A stretch of 64,000 nt of DNA from the NCBI RefSeq assembly GCF_038050405.1, contig NZ_CP150901.1, positions 4,092,001 through 4,156,000 on the forward strand, in the 5' to 3' direction. A model generated the notes under the pieces. It saw only the letters and a list, made by a program, of their open reading frames with translations. It was not told the DNA's origin and ran no database searches. The DNA comes from Paraburkholderia sp. IMGN_8 (GTDB taxonomy: Bacteria > Pseudomonadota > Gammaproteobacteria > Burkholderiales > Burkholderiaceae). The position numbers and the translations under genes are program-made. Positions 9,523 through 17,261 of this stretch are shown here, piece by piece; within the stretch, counting starts at the first letter, position 1; each line of letters opens with the position of its first letter.

Positions 9523-9996
9523 ATGTCCAGTAAATCGCGAAGCCGCAAGCACAGTCAGCCAGCAATGTCGCCGCTGTTGCGCGCGCTTACCTATAGCCGC
9601 ACCGCACACGAGCCAGTCACCGAGGCGATGCTTTTGCAGAGCTACACCGCTCTCGATGCATTCCGGCACGGCCACGGCTCGCGGAATTTGCACATGACGC
9701 TGAGCCGGCATTTGCTGGTGTCGCAAGAACTTTCGCGTCTCGGGCTCGGGGCGGACGTGCTTGCCGACATTGAAAGCGCACACGCAGCGATGGTTCAGCT
9801 CGACGTCCGCGAGCATCGCGATGGCATCTGGACACTCGAGGACAGCGAATATTCCCGCCTTTGCACTGCGCTGGCCATTCTGGACGGACAACTGTCCATC
9901 GCCTCGCTGAGCGACATCGCGAACGCCGAAGCGAAAATGCTCGAAGGACTGATGAGATCGGCCCAGAAACAGGCGGCTGCCGTAGCGACGGTCTAA
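9523..9996 (+). CDS. Conserved hypothetical protein (157 aa)
   Basis: The ATG at 9523 is preceded by a strong AAGGAGG site at a good distance, so this is very likely translated. The product is 157 residues, soluble, largely helical, with a basic start (SSKSRSRKHSQ) and no signal peptide or membrane segment. No domain was recognised. The middle (LHMTLSRHLLVSQELSRLG) and the C-terminal half look like a small all-helical bundle. It is monocistronic and followed by a strong terminator shared with the convergent peroxidase gene. Confidence 0.75.
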   Translation: MSSKSRSRKHSQPAMSPLLRALTYSRTAHEPVTEAMLLQSYTALDAFRHGHGSRNLHMTLSRHLLVSQELSRLGLGADVLADIESAHAAMVQLDVREHRDGIWTLEDSEYSRLCTALAILDGQLSIASLSDIANAEAKMLEGLMRSAQKQAAAVATV

Positions 9997-10029
9997 CCGC
10001 GCCGTTCTTCGCTCTGCATAACCCGGAAA

Positions 10030-10061
10030 CGAAAAACGCCCTACGTAGGGCGTTTTTTTGA
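10030..10061. terminator. Bidirectional intrinsic terminator
   Basis: The palindrome AAAACGCCC-TACGTA-GGGCGTTTT, flanked by A-rich and T-rich runs, lies between the convergent genes ending at 9996 (+) and 10090 (-), and can serve both. Confidence 0.85.
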
Positions 10062-10089
10062 CTCCGGAGTCAACCGTTATCACGATCGC

Positions 10090-11526
10090 TCAGCGCGCGC
10101 TAACCTTGTACCCATCGTTGAGCGTCTTCAGGAACGCGATGATGTCGCGAATGTCTTCATCGCTCATCGCGGGCTTGTCGCCGAATTTGCGGTCGAACGG
10201 CGCGTCTTTGTCGTCGATGTTTGCCTGGTACTTCGCTGGCAGATCATCGTACTTCTGAATCTTTCCATCAGGGCCGCGCGGGTAGAACTTCTGCGGCGCG
10301 GTATTGCGTTCGTTGTAAAACGCCATGACGTCCTCGAGCGAACGATAAACGCCGTTATGGAAGAACACCTGGCGTGTGGCGACGTTGCGCAGCGTCGGCG
10401 TGAGGAACATCCCGCAATACTGCGTCTGGTCCTTCAGGTCGGTACGGAAGGGCCCGCAGATGCCCATGTCGAAGAAGCCGTGGTCCCGGTTGGCGGCAAG
10501 GCTGGCATTCCGTGGCACGCCGAGCGCCTCGTACTGATAATCCGTGAACATCGGCGGCAGGCCGTCGGAACCCGGCTTCGAAAGATGGCAGCCCGCACAG
10601 TTCGCCTTGTTCGGGTCGTTGAACAGACGCAACCCGTGCAGTTCCGCCTGACTGAGCCGTGCTTTTCCTTCAAGCCAATAGTCGTATTTGCTGGTGTAAG
10701 GATGAAACGATTGCTCTTCCACCTGGTAGCGCGCAATGGCAAACATGGCCTCTGACATGGCGAGGTCCGTGTTTTCGAAAACGTTCGGACCGAATAGCTG
10801 AATGAAGTCGTTCCTGTACGGCGTGCGCTGAAGCTTCGCCAGGACGTCGGCCATGCTCGCATTCGCCATTTCGACCGGGTTCAACATCGGACCGGATGCC
10901 TGTGCCTGGAGCGTGTCGGCGCGGCCGTCCCAGAACATGCCGCCTTGCGGCACCAGCGCAGGCGCGGCAGGTGCAACCCCCGCGTTTTTCTGAGCCTTTT
11001 CCACGCCCGCCGCCTGACTCGCAATCTGCGCCAGATCGGGCGCATTGTCCGCGTCGCCGCTATCCGGGCCGATGCTGAAATTCGGTTGCCGGTAGAGGTA
11101 CATGAGTGACTGCGGCGGCCGGTAGCCTTGCTGCGACAGAGCGGGCCCGCCTAACTGAACAGCCAGATTGTTCGCTGGCCCGTACGAGTGCTCCGGGCTA
11201 TGACACGACGCACATGACTGGCGACCGGACGCGGAGAGCGTCGGGTCGAAAAATATCTTCTTGCCGAGTTGCGCCACGGCGCTGAGCTGAGCCGGTGCAA
11301 CCGGGCGCTGGAGCGCGATGGGGTTTGCATTCGCCCCCGTGAGGTCTTCGACAAGCGCGCCGACTGCGGCTGGACCCCGCGACGGGTACGCCAACGCCCA
11401 GACACAAAAACCGATCGACGCGATAAGCACGGCGGCGACGAGCAACGCCAGAATGCGCCGGGCGCTGTACCGCGACGGATGCTGAGGAGGACGTGATTCG
11501 ACGGGACGAGCTGCGGAAGCGGGCAT
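10090..11526 (-). CDS. Di-haem cytochrome c peroxidase (MauG/CcpA superfamily)
   Basis: A 478-residue protein with an N-terminal membrane anchor (about residues 25-47), so the enzyme domain faces the periplasm. Two c-type haem sites are present: CASCH at 105-109 and CAGCH at 310-314. Conserved family segments include KKIFFDPTLSASG, MFWDGRADTLQAQA and PTLRNVATRQVFFHNG. Such enzymes reduce hydrogen peroxide with electrons from small cytochromes, or oxidise protein side chains (MauG branch). The frame can be extended to 11589, but that would translate through the upstream gene's terminator hairpin (11561-11587), so the ATG at 11526 is preferred. It follows the phosphoesterase gene on the same strand, separated by that terminator. 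Confidence 0.88.
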   Translation of the reverse strand: MPASAARPVESRPPQHPSRYSARRILALLVAAVLIASIGFCVWALAYPSRGPAAVGALVEDLTGANANPIALQRPVAPAQLSAVAQLGKKIFFDPTLSASGRQSCASCHSPEHSYGPANNLAVQLGGPALSQQGYRPPQSLMYLYRQPNFSIGPDSGDADNAPDLAQIASQAAGVEKAQKNAGVAPAAPALVPQGGMFWDGRADTLQAQASGPMLNPVEMANASMADVLAKLQRTPYRNDFIQLFGPNVFENTDLAMSEAMFAIARYQVEEQSFHPYTSKYDYWLEGKARLSQAELHGLRLFNDPNKANCAGCHLSKPGSDGLPPMFTDYQYEALGVPRNASLAANRDHGFFDMGICGPFRTDLKDQTQYCGMFLTPTLRNVATRQVFFHNGVYRSLEDVMAFYNERNTAPQKFYPRGPDGKIQKYDDLPAKYQANIDDKDAPFDRKFGDKPAMSDEDIRDIIAFLKTLNDGYKVSAR

Positions 11527-11560
11527 AGGGGCAACGGCAAGGAAGCTAAAAACGAAAAAT

Positions 11561-11587
11561 GTTGCCAACCCCGAAAAGGTTGGCAAC
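11561..11587 (-). terminator. Intrinsic terminator after the phosphoesterase gene
   Basis: On the minus strand GTTGCCAACC-TTTTCGG-GGTTGGCAAC is followed by ATTTTTCGTTTTT. It lies 45 bases after the stop of the 11631-13316 gene. Confidence 0.8.
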
Positions 11588-11630
11588 ACGGAGATACCGT
11601 CTAGCTACGCGTCGACGCGTAGCGCGGAAC

Positions 11631-13316
11631 TTAGATAGCAGGGACCGACGCGACCGGCGTGCCCAGGTTCGGGTCGACGAACAAAGTCGGGTTGTTGCCG
11701 CCGCCGTTGAAGTTGAACAGGCCCATGATGCTGCCTGCCGTCGCATCGAAGGAGCCGCCGCCGATCCGCTGGCTGCCCAGCCAGTTATCTTCGATGAAGC
11801 GAACCACGGACGCCTGGCTAATCAGGGTATGGTCGACATAATTGGCCTTCGCCCACGGCGAAATTACGAGGAACGGGATGCGCGTGCCAGGGCCGCAACG
11901 ACCGTTGACCGCAGCGCCGCTCACACCGACCGGAGCCGTTCCCGTGCCGCACTTGCCGGCGCCGTTCAACTGGTCCGCCTGAGCATCGAATGACGAAGAC
12001 GTCGGGTTCGCAAAGGCATGGTCGTACCAGCCATCCGAATCGTCCCACGCGACAATCACGGCCGTGCTCTTCCAGTCAGGCTGTTGTTGGAGGAAGTTGA
12101 CGATCTTGGCCGTGAACGCCTGTTCGTCGAGCGGGTCGGAGTAGCCTGCATGGCCGTCCTGGAACGCCGGCGCCTTGATGAAGCTGACCGACGGATAGTT
12201 GCCTGCCTTCACGGATGCAAAGAAGTCGTCGGTGTCGTACTGGTGATTGGCCGGGTCAGCCGTCTTGCCATCCGACTGTAGCGTGTAGCCGATGGCTGCA
12301 GTCGCGCTCGGGCGCAAGTGCTGCGGGTTCGCCGTCGATGCGTAGTACTGGAACCAGTTGTGGTGCGGGATGTAGTCGGCCGTTGCCTGTCCGACCACCG
12401 GCGACACCGTGCTGCGCTTGCAGCCCGTCGTGCCGTTGCTGTTGGTGGTCGCGAGGTTGAAGCCGCCCATGAAGCCGCCCCAAGTGATGCTCTTCGCGTT
12501 GAGCAGGTCGCCGATGTTCTTGCCGGACATCAGGATCTGGTCAGTCGTGCTGGAGCACAAGTCCGCAGCCGGGTCGGCGTCGTTGATCAGCGTGATGCCG
12601 CCTTGACCGTCGTTGACGTAATACGAGTGCGATGCCGTCGACAGATTGAACGGTTGCTGGCTGGTCTTGACGAGCTGCACGCCGTTGTTCTGACCGGAGA
12701 TCACTTCAAGTGCGCCCGGAGTCGATGGGCCATACGTATCCGTATAAGCGTTGTCGCTCATCGCAAAGTGCTGCGCCCAGTTCCACATCGCCGACACGGT
12801 GTTGCCGTCGTAGTAGCCCATGACCTGGCCAGTCGTACCGAAGGCGCCGGCGCCGCCGCTCGAACCCTTACCCGTGAACTTCGGGAAAAGGTCGGCAGCG
12901 CCGTTGTCGTACGCTTGCTGCTCCGCCGTGTACGCGTGGTTCTGGTCGGCCGTCGCGGCCTGAGTGCGGTCCAGCCGGAACGGATTGGCAGCGCCCGTGC
13001 CGTTCGCGGTGTTCGTGAAGTTCGGGTTGGCGGTCAGCAACGTGCCGCTCAGGCCGTTCACCGTCGGCGTGCCGGCCGCAGCCGTGAACGCAGGTTCGCC
13101 AGCCGGGTTCGCCGCATTCGGATAGGTGGCGAAGTAGTGGTCGAACGAGACGTTCTCGTTATAGATCACGACCACATGCTTGATGGGCGTCGACGTGGTC
13201 AACTGATTCTGCGCTGAAACGGTGGTAAGCGAATTGCCGTTGTTGCCACCGCACGCATACAGCGCGACCGCCATTGCTATGCCTGATACGCCAAAAAGGA
13301 AGGCTCGGGAAAGCAT
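11631..13316 (-). CDS. Secreted phosphoesterase (phospholipase C / acid phosphatase family)
   Basis: A 561-residue lipoprotein-like product: the signal ends in a lipobox (VALYACGG, Cys near residue 22). The catalytic start of the phosphoesterase family is HVVVIYNENVSFDHYFATYP near residue 47, in which Glu and Asn/Ser positions match the metal and nucleophile region. Further motifs are YTDTYGPSTPGALEVISGQN, AWDDSDGWYDHAF near residue 430 and GTRIPFLVISPWAK near residue 480. This family includes phospholipase C, AcpA-like acid phosphatases and related alkaline-phosphatase-superfamily enzymes; the actual phosphoester is not predictable. It ends at a clear terminator and is not in an operon with the peroxidase. 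Confidence 0.87.
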   Translation of the reverse strand: MLSRAFLFGVSGIAMAVALYACGGNNGNSLTTVSAQNQLTTSTPIKHVVVIYNENVSFDHYFATYPNAANPAGEPAFTAAAGTPTVNGLSGTLLTANPNFTNTANGTGAANPFRLDRTQAATADQNHAYTAEQQAYDNGAADLFPKFTGKGSSGGAGAFGTTGQVMGYYDGNTVSAMWNWAQHFAMSDNAYTDTYGPSTPGALEVISGQNNGVQLVKTSQQPFNLSTASHSYYVNDGQGGITLINDADPAADLCSSTTDQILMSGKNIGDLLNAKSITWGGFMGGFNLATTNSNGTTGCKRSTVSPVVGQATADYIPHHNWFQYYASTANPQHLRPSATAAIGYTLQSDGKTADPANHQYDTDDFFASVKAGNYPSVSFIKAPAFQDGHAGYSDPLDEQAFTAKIVNFLQQQPDWKSTAVIVAWDDSDGWYDHAFANPTSSSFDAQADQLNGAGKCGTGTAPVGVSGAAVNGRCGPGTRIPFLVISPWAKANYVDHTLISQASVVRFIEDNWLGSQRIGGGSFDATAGSIMGLFNFNGGGNNPTLFVDPNLGTPVASVPAI

Positions 13317-13951
13317 ACGTTTTAACTCCGGGTATTATTTTTGCTCGTTATTTTTCGACCGCGGTTCGTGGCGAACTCAGCGGGCGCGTGGGGACCGTTT
13401 GAAAACCCACGTACATTGGAGCATCTCGTCGTTACCGTGAAATGGCGCTTTGCTTACCCGGCTATTACGTTGCTGGTGCGATCTCAAGCTTATTGAAGGA
13501 CTTCGTGGAGACACGTGCGAAGGCGTACTGAAGGGCGTACATCTGCGTACCCTCCTGTCTATGAATGAGTGCCGGCTGGCGCTCGATGGTCCGTACGACG
13601 AAGAAGTTCGAAAGCAGTATGTTTGCCGTTGCCGTTGCCGTTGTCCTTGCCGAACCGCAACCTGTCACCGGACGATGCTCCAGGTTGCCGCATGAGTGCA
13701 TTTACCCAAAGACACCGCAGTGCATTACCCCAAACACACAGGTGGGCAATACCCCACGACGCAGGCGTGCGCGTGGCAGGTGACCACGAACGTGCCAGCG
13801 TCGATGTCTTTAAACGTCAGGCGGCGCGGTATCGATGCCGACACGGTTTTTCGCCGGGCAATCATGCGCCCACCCTTTACCAAACCGTGAGGGGGCAATC
13901 GGGTAGACGTCGCTACAAACTGACCATATTTTTCACGCTATAATTCCCGCC
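13317..13951. other. Intergenic region at the likely left edge of the metal island
   Basis: No convincing gene was found. A short simple-sequence run of GTTGCC units occurs near 13622-13650, and 13690-13760 is unusually rich in CCCAAACAC-type sequence. A TATAAT hexamer at 13938-13943 lies only 8 bases before the ATG of the next gene, which would imply a very short leader. Base composition is slightly lower in GC than the flanking genes. Confidence 0.4.
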
Positions 13952-14314
13952 ATGAAATTCCTCCGGACATTGCTCCTTCTGTTGCTCTGCGCTGCGCTGC
14001 CCATCAGTGGGCTGGCAGCCAGCGGCTTGACGGGAGCGTGTCCGATGCAGATGAGTATGGGCGCAGATGAAAGCAGCGCCATGTCACCGGATATGTCCGG
14101 CTGCGAAAATATGAAGCCCGTACCAGCCGGGAAGACCAAAGGGTTTTCCTGCAAGGTAACGGCGCAATGCCAGGTCGGCAGTTTGTATCATCCCGTCTCC
14201 GCCACTGAGGTAACCCGCCCGGCGGGACTGGCCAGTCCAGTTGTATTCCACTACGCGCAGTCGCTCTCCGTCCGTGAACCGGCCGGACTCTGGCGACCTC
14301 CTCGCGCCATCTAA
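13952..14314 (+). CDS. Small exported Met/Cys-containing protein (copper-cluster family, copy 1)
   Basis: A 120-residue protein with a signal peptide (KFLRTLLLLLLCAALPISG, cleavage near Ala-Ala at 22-23). The mature part begins with CPMQMSMG, continues with several Met and a few Cys residues (CENM, FSCKVTAQC), and ends in WRPPRAI. Layout resembles the proteins at 22858-23214 and 57047-57418: signal peptide ending LPxxG(F/Y/L)A, an early CP, Met-rich middle and a C-terminal (R/P)PP motif. All three lie next to copper genes. No known domain was recognised; a periplasmic metal-binding or thiol role is inferred from composition and context. It is the first gene of the cus cluster. Confidence 0.7.
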   Translation: MKFLRTLLLLLLCAALPISGLAASGLTGACPMQMSMGADESSAMSPDMSGCENMKPVPAGKTKGFSCKVTAQCQVGSLYHPVSATEVTRPAGLASPVVFHYAQSLSVREPAGLWRPPRAI

Positions 14315-14331
14315 TCCCTTGCTGACAGGTT

Positions 14332-14389
14332 CACCGCATTTGCGGTGAGGTCGTCCTGCGTTCAGGACGTGGACTCCCTTTGAGAGTCC
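14332..14389 (+). promoter_or_regulatory. Three consecutive small hairpins before cusC
   Basis: Three stem-loops follow each other without overlap: CACCGCA-TT-TGCGGTG (14332-14347), GTCCTG-CGTT-CAGGAC (14353-14368) and GGACTC-N7-GAGTCC (14371-14389). They lie between the stop of the small exported protein and the cusC start. None is followed by a T tract, so they look more like RNA stability or processing elements than a terminator. A related but decayed block (TGCGGTGAGGCGGGTCCTG) follows the paralogue ending at 23214. Confidence 0.5.
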
Positions 14390-14406
14390 GCCGTTGGGGT
14401 TAGACC

Positions 14407-15702
14407 ATGCTTTTAACTATTGGCACGCCGTCATGCCGGCGTGTACCACTGCGCGCGCGTTCGTTTTTTGCCGCGCTGATTCTCGTGAGCGTTGCCGCGC
14501 GCGCTCAGGAAATGCCCGTCACGCTCGATGCGGCGCTCCAGTCCGCCACCGACCGCTCTGCCGCCATGGGGGCGGCGCAAGCGTCCGTGCGAGCCAGCTC
14601 AGAGGCGGTCACCAGTGCTGGCCAGTTGCCGGACCCGATGCTCAAGGCTGGCGTCGACAACCTGCCGGTGAACGGACCGCAACGGTTCACCATCGGCCAG
14701 GATTTCATGACGATGCGGCGCATCGGAATCGAACAGGAATGGGTCTCGCCTGAAAAGCGCCGGCTACGGTCGGCGCTGGCGAACCAGGTCGTCGACCGCG
14801 AACGGTCGGGCTATCTCACGCAATTCACTAACGTGCGTCAGCAAACCGCGACCGCGTGGCTGAACGCAGCCTACGCAAAAAAAACGGTGTCGTTGCAGCA
14901 GGAGCTGATCATGCACATGACGCATGAGCTTACAGCCACGCAAGCCTCCTATCGGGGTGCAAAAGCGTCGGCGGCCGACGTCACGCAAGCCCAGCTCATG
15001 CTGGCGCAGACGCAGGACCAGCTGCTCAAGGCACAACAGACATTGCAGACCGCACTGATTGCGCTGTCGCGATGGACTGCCGCACCGGTCACTGACGTAG
15101 CCGGCGAACCGCCGGCACCCCAGTCGTTCGTCACGTCCCTGCCGCCCGAGGAACTGCGGCACGTGGAGCCGGCGCTCATCGCGGCTTCTGCAGAGATTGC
15201 CGTCGCTGATGCCGACACCGCCGTTGCGAACAGCAACCGCAGCCCCAACTGGACGTGGGAAGTCTCATACCAGCAGCGCGGCGGGGCGTACTCGAACATG
15301 GTGTCGGTTGGCGTCAGCATCCCGCTGCCCATCCATCGCAAGAACTACCAGGACCGGGACGCTGCCGGAAAAGCGGAACTCGGGACCAAGGCACGCCTGA
15401 TGTATGAGGACACCCAGCGGCAGGTCGAAGCAGATGTGCGGACGCTGTCAGCCACCCTGGCCAACGGCCGCGAGCGCATTGCCAGTCTCAATCAGGCCTT
15501 GCTGCCGGCGGCCGGCCAGCGCGTACAACTGGCGACGGCGGCGTACAAGGCCGGCACGGGCTCACTCGCCGACACATTCGCTGCCAGACGTGCGCAACTC
15601 GATGCGCAATTGCAGGTGCTCGACCTCCAGCGTGATGTATCCCTGACGTGGGCGCAGCTGGAATACCAGGTCGTGCCCGCCACCATGTCCGCCGCTCAGT
15701 GA
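14407..15702 (+). CDS. cusC: TolC-family outer membrane channel of Cu/Ag efflux (CusC-like)
   Basis: A 431-residue outer membrane factor with a signal peptide ending after VAARAQ (about residue 36). The paired coiled-coil repeats of the TolC/OEP family are visible: VTLDAALQSATDRSAAMGAA starts the first repeat, and SKNRSPNWTWEVSY-like and NMVSVGVSIPLPIHRK segments belong to the second repeat's beta strands. It forms the outer membrane exit duct of a tripartite pump with the CusB and CusA products encoded immediately downstream; the next start is only 11 bp after its stop. The start at 14407 is ATG. Assignment to Cu/Ag rather than Co/Zn/Cd rests on the CusF and HMBD domains in the neighbouring genes. 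Confidence 0.9.
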   Translation: MLLTIGTPSCRRVPLRARSFFAALILVSVAARAQEMPVTLDAALQSATDRSAAMGAAQASVRASSEAVTSAGQLPDPMLKAGVDNLPVNGPQRFTIGQDFMTMRRIGIEQEWVSPEKRRLRSALANQVVDRERSGYLTQFTNVRQQTATAWLNAAYAKKTVSLQQELIMHMTHELTATQASYRGAKASAADVTQAQLMLAQTQDQLLKAQQTLQTALIALSRWTAAPVTDVAGEPPAPQSFVTSLPPEELRHVEPALIAASAEIAVADADTAVANSNRSPNWTWEVSYQQRGGAYSNMVSVGVSIPLPIHRKNYQDRDAAGKAELGTKARLMYEDTQRQVEADVRTLSATLANGRERIASLNQALLPAAGQRVQLATAAYKAGTGSLADTFAARRAQLDAQLQVLDLQRDVSLTWAQLEYQVVPATMSAAQ

Positions 15703-15713
15703 AGGAGAACGCT

Positions 15714-17261
15714 ATGGAAAAGAAACAACTGGCGCGCGCGGTTCTGGCTGTGTTTGCCGCTGCCGTGCTCGTGGGTGCAGGTTATGTTGCAGGCACGCAT
15801 CGCGAGGCGATGGGTGGCGCAAGCGCTGTTGCGGCTACATCGTCCAGCGACAAAATCGATCCGAAGAGTGGCCGGAAGGTGCTGTACTGGCACGATCCGA
15901 TGGTGCCGAACCAGCATTTCGACAAGCCGGGCAAGTCGCCTTTCATGAACATGCAGCTCGAGCCGGTCTATGCGGACGAAGGCGGGTCGAGCGGCATCAG
16001 GATTGACGCGGGATTGCAGCAGAATCTGGGCATTCGATACGCGACGGTACGGCGGCAGGACACGGCAGAAAGTTTCGATGCGGTGGGTACGACGCAGTTC
16101 GATGAGTCTATGGCGGACGTCGTCCAGTCGCGGGTGACGGGCTACATCGACCGTCTGTACGCGAGCGCCCCGATGCAGCGCGTGGCGAAGGGCGCGCCCA
16201 TCGCGTCGCTCTTCGTTCCCGACTGGCTGGCGCCGCAGGAGGAATATCTGGCGCTGAAGCACGGCGGCATGGATGACAGCATGCTGGCCGCTTCCCGGGC
16301 GCGGATGCGGGCAATGTCGATTCCGGAGGGCGTCATTGCCAGTCTCGACCGGACCGGCAAGGCGCAGACGCACGTCACGCTGTCCGCGCCGGAAACCGGC
16401 GTGCTGACCGAACTCAATGTGCGCGATGGCGCGATGGTGTCGCCCGGCCAGACGCTGGCCAAGGTATCTGGGCTGAGCAGACTATGGCTCATCGTCGAAG
16501 TACCCGAGGCGCTGGCCCTTCAAGTGCGGCCCGGGATGACTGTGGACGCGGTGTTTGCCGGTGACCCGGCACAACATTTCACGGGACACATCCGCGAAAT
16601 CCTGCCGGGCATCAGCACGAGCAGCCGAACGCTGCAGGCGCGTCTCGAAATCGACAATGCCGGGCTGAAGCTGACGCCGGGGATGCTGATGCGCGCGCGT
16701 ATCGGAGCAGCGAAACCTGTGTCGCGCCTTCTCGTACCTTCGGAAGCGGTAATTACCACCGGCAAGCGGTCCGTCGTGATCGCCAGGAACAGCGACGGTC
16801 GGCTGCAACCCGTTGCAGTCACGATCGGCAACGATGCCGGAGACAGCACGGAAGTGACTGGCGGTCTGACGGAAGGCCAGCAGGTCGTCGCATCGGGTCA
16901 GTTCCTGATCGACTCCGAAGCGAGCTTGAAGTCCGTGCTGCCGAAACTGGAAGGCGCCGCCGCGCCCAGCGGCGCAGCGTCTGCAACGTCCGCCGCGGTG
17001 CCCGCCGCCGGCGCTGCCGCGACCGCTGCTCAAACCTACGAAACGACCGGCAAGGTTGAAAAGGTTACGCCCGGTGACATCACGTTCTCGCACCAACCCG
17101 TGCCGGCACTGGGCTGGGGCGCGATGACGATGACGTTTGGCAAGCCATCGCCGACTGCCTTCCCGGACGTGAAGCCGGGCGAGGTCGTGCACTTCGTCTT
17201 CAGGCAATCGGATGACGGATACCAGTTGACGAAGGTCGAACCAGCGGGAGGTGCCAAATGA
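15714..17261 (+). CDS. cusB: CusB-type periplasmic adaptor with C-terminal CusF domain
   Basis: A 515-residue membrane-fusion protein. One N-terminal membrane segment or uncleaved signal (about residues 6-28) is followed by a heavy-metal-binding domain ([20 protein letters not shown], residues ~57-77), the barrel-sandwich and alpha-hairpin region, then the beta-barrel domain ([17 protein letters not shown]). After an Ala-rich linker, the last ~75 residues form an additional CusF-like copper-binding domain, with [20 protein letters not shown] and [12 protein letters not shown] giving the His, Trp and Met-x-Met ligands. It brings Cu/Ag to CusA and links it to CusC. The ATG at 15714 has GGAG upstream; it overlaps cusA by 4 bp. 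Confidence 0.93.
   Translation: MEKKQLARAVLAVFAAAVLVGAGYVAGTHREAMGGASAVAATSSSDKIDPKSGRKVLYWHDPMVPNQHFDKPGKSPFMNMQLEPVYADEGGSSGIRIDAGLQQNLGIRYATVRRQDTAESFDAVGTTQFDESMADVVQSRVTGYIDRLYASAPMQRVAKGAPIASLFVPDWLAPQEEYLALKHGGMDDSMLAASRARMRAMSIPEGVIASLDRTGKAQTHVTLSAPETGVLTELNVRDGAMVSPGQTLAKVSGLSRLWLIVEVPEALALQVRPGMTVDAVFAGDPAQHFTGHIREILPGISTSSRTLQARLEIDNAGLKLTPGMLMRARIGAAKPVSRLLVPSEAVITTGKRSVVIARNSDGRLQPVAVTIGNDAGDSTEVTGGLTEGQQVVASGQFLIDSEASLKSVLPKLEGAAAPSGAASATSAAVPAAGAAATAAQTYETTGKVEKVTPGDITFSHQPVPALGWGAMTMTFGKPSPTAFPDVKPGEVVHFVFRQSDDGYQLTKVEPAGGAK

Noticed and set aside
8754..9548. 264-codon minus-strand open frame
   Set aside because: Low-complexity Leu/Gln runs, no family motif, no ribosome binding site, and it crosses a strong + strand terminator and the start of a well-supported gene.
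13569..13943. 124-codon + strand frame before the first copper gene
   Set aside because: Composition follows simple repeats (GTTGCC); no start site, no motif, and it runs to the promoter of the next gene.
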